Shown here: piece after piece, positions 12,478 through 24,400 of the stretch
How positions within the stretch are numbered: the first letter of the stretch is position 1
Layout: every line of letters begins with the position of its first letter
DNA from: Psettodes erumei
Lineage: Eukaryota > Chordata > Actinopteri > Pleuronectiformes > Psettodidae
DNA length: 64,000 nucleotides
Direction: 5' to 3'
NCBI GenBank assembly: GCA_016785225.1
Contig: JAFBJZ010000623.1
Location: 1,092,501 to 1,156,500, forward strand
Position numbers and translations under genes: made by a program
Notes under the pieces: generated by a model
What the model saw: the letters and a program-made list of their open reading frames with translations, nothing else
What the model was told of the DNA's origin: nothing
Database searches by the model: none

Positions 12478-15400
12478 CTCTCTATGTCCGTCCAGCTCTT
12501 GGTCAGATAATGCTGTATGTGGATGGGATGAATGGCCTCATATCACACAATGAAACGGTCCAGTGGCTTTACACCCTGGTTGGATCCAAGGTAAAGAAAA
12601 TGACCATTAATTTTCTTACGAGATCCCCCCACAGATATGCAGGAGATGTACTTTAAAATCAACACAACCACCCCATCTAAGCACTGACAAATAACCATAT
12701 AGTTCACTAACTTGAAATTTCATTCCTCACTGCTTTGACAACATGCAGTTAACGCTCTTGTTATTGTGGTCTTCAGCCCCCTAGTGGCCATTTTGTGTCA
12801 TGGAGCATACAAAAGAACTACACTATCCTCTCTTTCGCCACCACTTACTGTTCTTACTAATTGCTTTTTCGGCCTTTCTGTCCAAATGTTGACATAATAT
12901 CCATAAACCACCTTGTTTTTTTAATCAGAAACCTGTCTTCCTGATTTTTTTGATGTGGTACATTTCCATTAGCAATACTCCTTTTGACCACTATCATCCG
13001 GTTGTTGTCCAGCCCTCGTGCTGATGTGGCAGCTGTATAAGTGTTAAATTAACGCTGATATTTTAATCACCATGTCAGCTACGCTGATTTTCACTCTCAG
13101 GCAGATTATTATTGCCAGCTTTTCTTGTGCATCATGCCAACTATTCTCCTCTCTAATACTCTAGTTATTCTCTCCTTTTCACAGTTTGTGGTGGAGTAAA
13201 CTGTTGTAGACCTTTGTCAGGCTATACATACCTTGCTGAAATTTGCAACTCATTTCTGTTTCAATGTTTAAAATCACCCAGTTTTTGTTTTATGCAGATT
13301 AGAGTCACTTAGTACCGTTGTGGTATTTGCCTGCTGCTTAACTATAGAACAGTGTTTGCCACTAAGCTGCAGACAATATAATGCCATTTACCATTTGGAA
13401 TTTAAAGGGCTTGCACATAATCTGTCATGTTGTCATATGGTTGTGAAAAATAAGTCCATAGTGGAATTTGAGGACCGGTGCTGTGCTGTGATTTTTATAT
13501 TAACTGTGTTTTTTCTTCTTCATGTAGTTCCGTCTGGTGGTGAAGACGGCACTAAAGCTGCTGCTGGTGTTTGTGGAGTACACGGAGTCCAACGCTGACC
13601 TGCTCATAAAGGCTGTGGATGTTGTGGATACAAAAGGGGGTAGGAACCCAGGCTAACCAGCTCAGTTTATAGAATGAACCAAGTGAAACACATAACACAG
13701 CATCAAAAACTGTGTCTTAAAATGACGAGGTGTCACTGAGTCGGTGATTTAAGTGATGACATTCTCTACATATCCACACCTTAATAGAGTATATTGTACA
13801 TGGAGTTATTCAAGTGAATTTGAGATGTTAAAGACTTTATCTACAGAAAGAGACAATTGTGGGTGTCAGTCCATTGAATTAATGGCTGTGGACTTACTTC
13901 ATAAGAAATGACAGGGTGAGCTTTATCTGAATGTGAGTCTCCCAGCTAATTACACAGCCCCCCCTAATCTCTGTGAAATCACAGTGCTGTCATATGCCTG
14001 TCATCCTATGCTGCTTCAGACATGTTCAAGTGTACAATTGAAATCTGAGCATTCAGATGTGACTTGAAAACTCTCCGGTTCAGAGGAGCTTTTCCCTTCA
14101 ACCCCACTGATAAAGCCACTGTGGATGCACAGTGGCTGTAGTGCTGTTCAGTTGATCACACATCACTGTCTCTCGTTACACACTAGTCAGATCAGTTGTC
14201 CTGAACAGATCCCTGGCCACACAATGACCAAGGCTTATTGAGACAGACTGCAACTCTCGCCTGCAGTGGAGTTCGGTTACCTGCTGCTCCAAAAGGTACT
14301 CATTGTACTGTGGCATACAACAGGGAGGTTGACCATCAGCATGGCGGAGTCGGGTATCCCACTTTCTTATCCCGTCACTTCTGCTGTTGCGTAAGTGACT
14401 AAACCTGATCCCTGGTCTCCTGACGAGAAGGAGATGGACTTGACCCTCAGCGGCTGAGGCATAGAGCTGCTTCTGTCCCGCTGGAGATCACTGCCCTTGC
14501 TCTGTTTTTCATCTGTCACTTTTTTGAGAGGAAAACTCCTATGAGTACAATTCTTCTGAGGGAGATGAGAAGACGTAACCATTTTTTATTGTTTTATTGT
14601 TATTTTTATTATTGTTATTTTAATAATTGCTGCGCAGTGGTGGAACTGAACGGTTGCAAGATTTTCATCCTATATCCTATTTTTATCCTGAACACAGGGA
14701 CTACTTTAGAACATATTATTATCTGTCTAGCTGTCACTGTCTAAGACATTTATGTGGAGTTTGTCCTGTGATATGTGATGTGTTGCCTTTTTGCTGCTGC
14801 AGGCGCAAAGCTGTGGTCCAATGTTATGGAGATCCTTGATGAGAAGGATGGAGTGGATACAGAGCTGCTGGTGTATGCAATGACACTCATCAATAAGGTC
14901 ACTGAATTCTATTTAGTGAATACTTTGCATGTTGTTGCTCCATTAACTAGGAGTAGAGTCACTTTTCTTCTTCCTGAGCCATCTTTTTCTCAGCCCACAT
15001 TTACAAAACAAAAATCTGAAAATGTCTTTTTTTTAAATGCTATGTGTTTTTGTTCCAGACTCTGGCAGGTCTCCCAGACCAGGATTCCTACTATGACATG
15101 GTGGACTGTCTGGAGGAACAGGGCATCGAAGCCATGGCCCAGAGACACCTGAGCAGGAAGGGCACGGACCTCGACCTCGTGGAGCAGTTCAACATCTATG
15201 AGGTCAGGAAACCTACACAAATCAACCGTTGTCATATAACAAACAACCTTAATGTAGTGTTAGTAGGAGTGTGTCATCTGACAGGCTCCTACATGCCAGA
15301 AATGAATTGCTACTTTGCTGCTTTCATACATACAATTTATTGACTTAGTTTCACTTTGATGACTCATTGTCCCAGATGACTCTACGTCATGAGGATGGTG

Positions 15401-18400
15401 ACGATGAAAGTCAGCTGCCTCCCAGCGGCCGAAAGGACCGTCGACGGTCCAGTGTTGGTGGTACCAATGAAAGGCGGGGCCTGGAGAGAAGACGCAGCCG
15501 GAGACATTCCCTCCAGAATAATAGAGGCCACGCCTCTGACCCAGCATCGCCCAGCAGCCCACACACTCATGCAAGCAGCTTCCTGTCCTTCAGCGGCCAA
15601 GGTGTCGAAGACATCAGTGAAAGGTAAGGTGGGGGGCCAGAGAAGAATGGAAAATTGGAAGATATTCAAGCGAAAACAAGCAAAACTTTATCCTTGCTTG
15701 CATTTCAGACTGAACTCTTTCTGATCCTGCCTTTAAAATATTCAGCTCCTTGGGTTTGATGACTATTTTAAATCCTGAGAGATAAGTGCAACTAAAAAGG
15801 ATTATCAGTCATTTTCACAGGAAAACCCTTGACTGCAAGTGCTGTAATATATTTCAGTCTTGGGGAGATGTCTCTACTCTATCCAGAGCCAAAGCAGAGA
15901 ATTTCAGTGGATATTAATTTAAAGAAAGGGAAAGAGGAGACAGATGCTGTGAAGTGGCATTTACATGAATTTCCCCACTGTCAAAGATATTCTCCTGCCA
16001 CTGATGGAAATAGGAAGCTTCTGCAAACACATGATATGAGCTATCTGCAGTCAGTGTCAAGGCGGGCTTCCTTCAGTGAGAGTGCATTGAGCTTGAACTC
16101 CAGTGCCATCTGTTTTATATATGTCAAACCTTTGTAACTACACAAACTCAGAGAAGCAGGCAAGAAACAAATTGCAGTCTTGTTTACTTGTGCAGTAGCT
16201 TGTAACCAGAGTAACAGACAGTTCCTCTTCATGTAAATAATGCCAACCCTTTATTCCAATTTTTATTTTAAATCCTATGACAAAAGAAAAAAAACTGTTA
16301 ATTTTACACTTGGAATTGTAGTGTTTATAATAATGATATGTTTGCTTTATTTTTTGTCTTTAAAATCACTGCTGATTAGTGTGTTTTCCAGTGCCACATA
16401 ATATATTCCCCTTTGAATGATATCATTTTTTATTTTCAAAGTAGCATACCTACTAATATTTCTTGCAGCACTCAGGTCTTCAGGTATACTTAAATTCAAT
16501 CCAATAGGTCATATGATAGCAGATGAGCTTTTTCCAGTCCAGCACAGGAAATTCAAGTCGCCTTTGAAGATCACCATTTTCCATATTGTTAATGAAATCC
16601 AGACAACTAAGAGGGACCCAAAATAGCAAACTAGCTGCAGACTATTGGTTCCTGGACTGCTGGTTCAAACACAGGAGATATCTCCTACAGGTCTAACTCT
16701 GCTTTTTGTATTAAATCTTACTTTTCTCAATTAAAATCTGGAGATATTTTTTATTGCTATTTTCTATTAACTCTACTGTCGAAGTAGAGTTTGAATGTAG
16801 ATGTAATTGTTCCTATCTGATAACTGTGCATATCAGTTTCTAAGATTTCAGGAAAGAGTGTTGTAATAATCCACTAACCTTCTTATGCGCCTCACTAATA
16901 TGTTGAATTCTTTCTCATCAAGCTTTTTTTTGTGAGTCATGTCTGTGTGTTGTCTCTCCTGGGCCATCTTTTGCTGTGTGTTCATGTTGTCTCTGTCAAA
17001 TTTCTCCTCCCTCTTGCCTACCTACATCCTCCCTTTTTCCTCCCTATCAACCCTCAACCCCTCCTCTCACCACAGAGAAGAGGAAGAGGAGGAAGAAGTG
17101 GAGGAGGAGGAGGAGGATGAGGAGGACGAGGAAGAGGCAGATGATGAAAGTCATCCAGTCACTGAGTCCTCTAGACAGGGCGCTCACAGGTATTTTAGGC
17201 CATCCGGTTTCCCAAGGGTGACTCGATGTCTCGTTCCCCTCACATTTGCATAGTTTTTTTGATGTAGTCTAAAAGTATAATTCTTTCCCTCTACCCGTTT
17301 GGACTCCTGCTCTCTTGTATCTTGTCATCCTAGTGTGGCTCCAGCTGTAGCAGACACTCCTAACATGTGTTTGAACTTAAAGTGTATGGCCAACATCCTT
17401 CCTAAAGCCAGTGACCCTGAGGGGCAGAGAGAATATCCCAGCGTCAAGAACAGGACATCTTCTCCTGTGTCCGTCGCACCTAAAAAGAGGACTTTTAGTC
17501 CTTGGTGTGTTCCTCCCCAGCCATTTGACTATGTCCTCCCCCCGTTGCTCTGAGTACAAATCCAGGCTGTGCACATCCTCAGTGTTAGTCTTCACCAACT
17601 TCACAACCCCTATCCCTCATCCCTGACCTCTCCCTCCATCCACTGAGTTGAACCACAGTGAGGTGTCTGTTGGGTTCGTAGAAAGTGAGAAGGGCGAGGG
17701 CAGGAAAAGGCGCTAAAGGTAGTGGAAAGCAGGTGCAGTACAGTTCATCTTGAGTGACATCCAGACCATCACACTTTACATTACACTAGTGTCTGTATCT
17801 CTATGTAGCTCACTCTAAATTAAGCAGAGAGACGTGCAAGCATCATTAGGGTGAATGCAGATGTAACCAAAATAAAAATTGTATTATGTATTTAAAGTGT
17901 TCTCTTTATTTGTGTTGGACACGCTTTACTCCTGTCTAACTCCTTCATCTTTGAAAATGTTTTTTTGCTCATAGTGACCAGACAAGCCTTTATTTCCCAT
18001 CAGATGTGATTTATATTTCATCTGTCATCTCCGAAGATGAACTGTATAAGAAGAAGGAAGGTCCTACTACCTTCCTTTTTCTCAGTAGGTGGGAAATTAT
18101 CTTACAGACATTTGCTACTTATCTTTCTTTCATTGTGGCTCAGCACTACAGTTAATCCCTGACAAGACGATAAATTAATTCAAAGCCTTAAGGAATTCAA
18201 ATTATCACGTCTCTTAGTTGTTCATATTTCTGCAAAGATCCGTAGCATCTGTGGTACCATCCAAGCAGAAATGATTCCCTCTTTTCTAAGCAGTGGAATG
18301 ACATACTGCTTTCAAAACAGCACACTGAATAATTTGTGCCCAACCCTGTCAGCTTTGTCATTGTTTGCAACTTTGTTGTTTGTTGTCTTGCAGCCCTCCT

Positions 18401-21400
18401 ACCTCCCAGTACTGTCTCACTATCTTGTCTGCGTGACTAACATTTAATCATTTTAATCTTTGGGTGTGTCTTACCTGACTGTTACATTCTCTTTTTCTCT
18501 CACTTCCATCTTCAGTCTGACAGATACAATCAACTGTCCTACATCTTACACAACTAGAAAGCCTTGCTGGGCTGAAAGGTAAGGCCAGGATTGTAACACT
18601 GAGGTTTAGTGATTAACTTTAATAGTTTCAGGAAGATATGCACATAGTGCAGTCAAAAAACATTCTGTTTTTCTCTCATCTTTTTCACAATTTCTTATTT
18701 ACATGTAGTGTGTTGGGAAACTATTGTAGGACAAATGATGTGTGAATAGCTGTTGCATTCAGCACTGCAATGACTAAGCCCACTGCACAAGAGCTGTTCT
18801 GGCGAAAACTCTTCTTCACAGGAAAGCTCTTAAAATGCTGTGGGAGACGTTGTTATTTTATTCAACACAGTCGTATCTCATCTTGTGAATATCTTCTCTG
18901 TCTCTGAGTGAAAAAAAGTATTGGAAGAGAACAAAGCATATATTTTTTTACTTCTTTTAACAGAATCAGTGCCAGTGGCACTCCATACCCTGGCAGGCAC
19001 CAGACTCCTACATCACCCATCCATCGCTTCACGAGTTCAGCAACCATCACACCAGACTCCAAACCTGACAGGTCGGCATGTCAGCTTTTCCACAGATATT
19101 GCAAAACAATATAATATTCTGGATATTGCTTATATAAGTGCAACTCACCACATCTGCAAAGTTCCTTTTGAACAAATACCTAAATACAAACACAAACCAG
19201 TCAATCTGGTATACTACTAATACTTTAATAATGCCATCGCATCTGTTCTTCCCCATTGGTGTGCAGACCCATTTTAGGGGGCTTGCTGACTTCATCGTAC
19301 AGACAGCATCAAGAATCACTAGCTGCAGAGAGAGAGCGAAGACGCCAGGAAAGAGAGGAGCGCCTGCAGAGAATTGAAAGAGAAGAGAGGAATCGCTTCA
19401 AGTCAGTTCCACCTTTGACGAAACACTGCACATCTTTGTATCACAGAGAATTGAATATTTCAACACGTTGGCATATGTAAATGTTACAAACAGTAGCTGT
19501 GACTCAGGAAGGAAATGCACAAATCCCAGGAGTCTGATAAAAGCTGGGATGTCTTTTTATTATTAGATATACTGAATCATGGAAGGAAGCCTAATCATAG
19601 GAAGTGAAACCAAATCTAAACTTATACCTGTTATGACTACAGGTCCTAAAGTGTCTCCTCGTTGCTCTTTTCTGGCTCCGTTTCTGTCTTTCTTCCTCAG
19701 TCGAGATTATGTGGACAAGAGGGAAGAAGCAAGACAAGCCAGAGAGGAAAGGTGAGTTTCCACAAAGATTCACAACAACACCGCAATGGTGAAGGTAGAT
19801 CAAAAAGCTAAGGAGGTGTGTAAATGCTTGGAGATCCTTTTCTAAAATTGGTAGCAGATGTAACGTGAGTTTCACCAAGCCTCAGGCTGAATTATTGTTG
19901 TCAGGGCCCCTTTAGGCCTGCTCACCATTAAGACATCCCGGTGTTAACAGGACAAGTGTGTTATTGTGTTTCGCCATGGATGTGGTGTGGTTATCTTCTT
20001 CTGACCATGTCTCTGTGTTGAGTGTGTGCTCAGTATAATTTATAACTCATTCTCATGCCCTCACCTTTTTCACCCCAGTGAACTACAACATGCATCTCTT
20101 TGTATTTTTTGTATGTATGTACTGACATCAGTTAACACCAGCCAAAAATGTCTAACAACATTTTGGCCGCTTTACCGACACAAGGATGTCATTTGTCATC
20201 ATCATTTGAGCCCCTTAGTCATGGGAATACAGCACAATGTGTTTACAATTACTGAGGAATAAGACAAACATGTTAAAAATGCTAACAACAGAAATGATGA
20301 CTATTATTTGTTAAACCTCTTTCATCACTGTTGGATGAATCCCTCATATCGCCACAATATCACCTATACAGTTGCTTTTGCTTTTGAAGTAATCAATTTC
20401 TTTGAAGAACTAAAACTGAACAATACTAATTTGAATTCCTTTACATGCGATACAGTATGTTTCTTTCTCATTACACCTCAAGTACCAAATGGCTTCGCTC
20501 AGCTGTTTAACAAATCAGCATACACATCAAGCACATTGTGCAGACATCTGACAGCTGTTTTGTTGTTGCAGGTACAAAGCTGTGGAGAGGCTGGCTGCAG
20601 AGGAGTTTGAGCGCGAGCGTCCCAGGGTGCCAACAAGAGGACGGACAGAGATCACTTTGTGTTTGAGCTCCAACCCTGCCGGCCGCACAGCATCTCGCTG
20701 TGCCACGCCTTCATCCACTGTCTCACAGGAAGACAGTGGAAAAACCGCGCAGCAGCCATTAAGTAAGTAGTGTTTGCTGCCCACATGTTCATCACCATTA
20801 GCGACAGAGTGATATGAGCATGGATGGATCGTTATGTGGGCAGAGCTGGCAAAGACAACACTGTGTGTCAATGCACATGTCACACAGACAGGTCCTGCCG
20901 AGTGATTATCACACAGAAATGAGATTCTGCTGGGGGTCACTGAGATTTATTATTTCACTCTAGAAAGCATTTCCAAATCTGTGAAACAAGGCTAGTGCAG
21001 GAAAACAGATATAGATTCTTTGTATACTGTGTCTAAAGAGGGTGATTAGGTGGTGGAGGTTTGTATACACAAAATATACATTTCCTATTTTTGACATGGC
21101 TGTAATGAGGTTCTGACAGTATTAATGATGTGAAGGTAATTTCTCACAGCACAATCCCAAAATTGTTATGTCTTTCAATATTATAGTGGTTTATTTTTCC
21201 AAAACATACTTCTTGAAGATTGAAATTGAAGGAGTTGTAAAGTTGTTCGAGTCGTGTTGTGTGGTCATGAGCAATGGTAATAGAATTTAATGACTTCTTT
21301 GTGAATTACTTCTACAGTATGAAGGTATACACTGTTCAAACAATCTCCCAGTGCAATTAAGGATATGCCAGGAAGCAATTTTAAACTGTTTAACTGATAA

Positions 21401-24400
21401 ACTAAAAATGTTTCCAAAAACTTTTATTAAGAGGCACATAGGTGGACTATTTAAAGTGACATATTTTCCACATTGTTTATATTTCTCTTCCAGGAACAGA
21501 ACACATGTCAGAGCCAAGCCTTGACCCACAGACCAGATCCAAAAGTCCAGCGCCAGAGTTAACAGAAGCAGAATCTTCCCCCACACCTCCCTCTGAGCCA
21601 GAGAACCAGCAGACTGAGACAGAGTCGCTTGCGGAGACAGAGGATGTTGCTGAGTCTGACCAGAATGTAGCGGCAGAGCCGGCATCAGGTGAACAGTCAG
21701 GCACGGAGAAAGAGGAGAGGCGTGAGCAGGAGAAGCGTGAGGAGCAGAGACAGTGTGTGGATGAGGCAGTGGCAGGAGAGCAGGAGGAAGATGCTGAGGT
21801 AGCTGATGTAGCAGAGGCAAGAGATCCAGATGTGGAGGCGGATGTTGAGTTAGAGGAGGAGTGTGAGAAGGAACGGCCGACAGAAAGGGATGTAGAAGAC
21901 AGTGTACTACTGAGTGAGAAGGAGAGACAGAACGAGGAAGTGAATGAGAAGGACAACTGCTCCGCGTCCAGCATCTCCTCTACCAGCAGCACTCTAGAGA
22001 GGGAGGAGCGGGAGGAGAAGCTCACCAGTGACACTGAAGCAGGTATGGCTGGTGCTAGTTTTTTTCACTTACTTTGCTAATTAGCTGTGCTTATTTCTCT
22101 TAGTAACACAATTGCTTCCATATCAACAGGCCAGTGGACACAGTGCATTAAAGACGCAGATGTGAACGACCAGTGCAACAAAATTCTCAACAGCAAGCGC
22201 TTCATGCTGGACATGCTCTATGCTCAGACGACAACCAACAAGGATGATGAGGATGGCGGAGAAACAGAGAAAGAAAAATGCAAATATGAGAAGGAGACGG
22301 ACGACGCTGACCCCTCTGTGACAAGCTTGGCCAGCAGGATCTCCACGCTGGAGGCTCACAGACAGGCCAGAGAAGAAAATGTGAAGAAAATCGAGGTGGG
22401 AAATCTGGACAACCAAGGCAGCGTCCGTGCGGTGGCAGAGAGGTTTGGAGATTTGGTCAAAGGCTTAACGTCTCCCCCCGAGGTGGAGGCCTCAAAAGAG
22501 CAGCAGCAGCAGACTGACAAATCGTCGACCACTGCTTCAGCAGCTTTACCTCCAAAGAAAGAGTCAGATTATATCTGGGATCAGCTAATGGCTGTGCCCA
22601 GGGAGCTGCGCATCAAAGAAATGGACTTCACAGACCTGAGGGACGAGGATGACATGGACATTTTAGATATGGACAGTGTGATTAGATCAGGCGATCTAAT
22701 ACCACCCCCTCCCCCTCCACCATGCAACGCTGCCCTGCCGCCACCACCACCACTGTTTGGATGCCCACCACCTCCCCCCATCCTTGGCAAAATGATGCCA
22801 CCACCCCCACCATTCATGGCCCCCATGCCCCCGCCCTCCCCTCAGCTCAGTCGGGGGGATGTGCCTCTCTTCCACAAGAAGAAGAAGACCATCCGTCTCT
22901 TCTGGAACGAGGTGCGTCCTGTGGACTGGCAGTGTAAGAGCCATAAATTCTGTAAGGAGTCCCTCTGGTCAAAACTGGAGCCAATTAAACTGGACACATC
23001 CAAGCTGGAGCAGCTGTTTGAGTCCAAATCCAAGGAGCTGCCTGTCACAAAAGTAAGTTCACAGGCTGTCCTGGTCTTACTGTACTCTTACACATTCTTT
23101 TGAAGATTTGGTTGTATTTGGTAATATTGGCCTTCCTGCTGTCAGACACTGCATTAGAAAAGATGATTTAGAACGAGATTTTAAGAGTTTAGTGATAAAA
23201 TTGGCCAAATTGGCCTCGGTTGAGTAAACCAGAAAAGCCACTCTGTTAAGGGAAACAGAGCAAGTGTCACATTTCCGTTTTATTAAACAAATGACTCAAA
23301 GGTGTGCTTTACACCTCATGTGTGTAGTGCATCTTTAATCCATTAATGACTGTTTCCACTACTCAAGACTCAAGCTTAACCCTTTATTTATTTCTGATGT
23401 TTTCTCTGTTGTAGAAAGCAGCTGTAGATGGTAAACGACAAGAAATCATAGTCCTGGATTCAAAACGAAGCAACGCTATAAACATAGGCTTGACTGTCTT
23501 ACCTCCTCCCCGCACCATCAAGACTGCGATCCTCAACTTTGATGAGTATGCACTAAACAAGGAGGGCATTGAGGTGAGCATTTTGTAAAGGGATTTTGTT
23601 TCATCGCACACACTTTTATATTTGTACTGTTGGGAGCAGTAACATCAAATACAACCCATTCAAGCTCACTGGGTCCAGAATAAATAGGGTTGTTCTTGAA
23701 TTATATTTACCTAGCGCACCCAGACAAGAGAGATTTAACTCATCTTGATGGGACTGCCCATAATGCTGACATATCATGTGATTCTCTGGCTGCACTGCTG
23801 GATTTTTGGCCAATCTCATGTAACTAATCTCAGTGATGATTAAAGGTTAGCTCCACATACATTTTTTTTTCATTTTATTTTTAAAAAAAAACACATGATA
23901 AGACATTTGAAGGACTCACACCAGCAGACAATGATTGATGTTGATGTTCCTTTTGGTATTATTTAACCTGCAGCGTTCAGAACTCATCCTTGAATTAATT
24001 TTTCAGCAGAGAGGAGTACTCCTCTCCACCTTTTGTCTCTGGAGGTATTCTCAGACAGACAACAAATGCGAGGTTGAAAGTTCATATGTCACACCAGTTT
24101 GTGGGAAAGATGGAAACAGATAAACAGAGCTTGAAATTTCTGAATTTCAGTTTGTTTCCTGCTCCCTCTCTATGATTTACTCCTCGACATATTGCATCGA
24201 AAAAAATGACACAGGCGCTGAAAGACCTTTGATATGCCTGATGAATGATCCGAAAAGCCTGCTGCTTTCCCTTCCCCTCCTCTCATTTCTTTTTCCTTCC
24301 CCTAGAAAATCCTTACAATGATCCCCACAGAGGAGGAGAAGCAGAGGATCCAGGAGGCTCAGCTGGTCAACCCTGATATTCCCCTGGGCAGCGCTGAGCA

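Larger units (their letters stand above)
843..12495 (+). other. fhod3: Large fhod3 intron (11.6 kb)
   Basis: No exon or RNA gene is recognisable in this intron on either strand. It holds a (CA)19 tract at 5985-6022, a degenerate dispersed repeat at about 7898-8310, a (GC)5(AC)n tract at 11021-11057 and a (TC)19 tract at 12437-12474 just before the acceptor. A GC-richer patch lies near 2925-3110. Open frames inside it have no splice context, codon pattern or similarity that I can recognise. Confidence 0.6.
737..15202 (+). other. fhod3: fhod3 FH3/armadillo (DID-like) exons
   Basis: Five exons (737-842, 12496-12590, 13528-13639, 14803-14897, 15059-15202) code for the conserved helical repeats of the FH3 domain, which in FHOD formins binds the C-terminal DAD for autoinhibition. 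Readable landmarks are GQIMLYVDGMNGL in the second exon, FRLVVKTALKLLLVFVEY in the third, MEILDEKDGVDTELLVYAMT in the fourth and LAGLPDQDSYYDMVDCLEEQ in the fifth. Exon phases run 0-1, 1-0, 0-1, 1-0, 0-0. The first intron seen (843-12495) is by far the longest in the gene. Confidence 0.88.
17076..19751 (+). other. fhod3: fhod3 block of seven symmetric (phase 2-2) exons
   Basis: Seven consecutive exons begin and end in phase 2 and have lengths divisible by three: 17076-17189 (114), 17334-17504 (171), 17975-18088 (114), 18516-18578 (63), 18964-19071 (108), 19267-19401 (135) and 19701-19751 (51). Any of them can be skipped without changing frame. The upstream exon (15376-15623) ends in phase 2 and the downstream one (20572-20762) begins there. 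The exon at 19267 carries GLLTSSYRQHQESLAAERER, and the 51-nt exon carries RDYVDKREEARQAREE; both match remembered FHOD3 sequence. The region links the FH3 domain to FH1/FH2, and mammalian FHOD3 is alternatively spliced here. Confidence 0.72.

Noticed and set aside
15829..16137. 102-codon frame in an fhod3 intron
   Set aside because: Phase and position do not fit the neighbouring exons, and it does not resemble FHOD sequence.
21477..22034. Minus-strand Ser-rich frames opposite the fhod3 acidic exon
   Set aside because: They are the mirror of Glu/Ser-rich coding sequence on the plus strand.
22581..22944. Minus-strand Gly/Trp-rich frames
   Set aside because: They are antisense of the FH1 polyproline codons.
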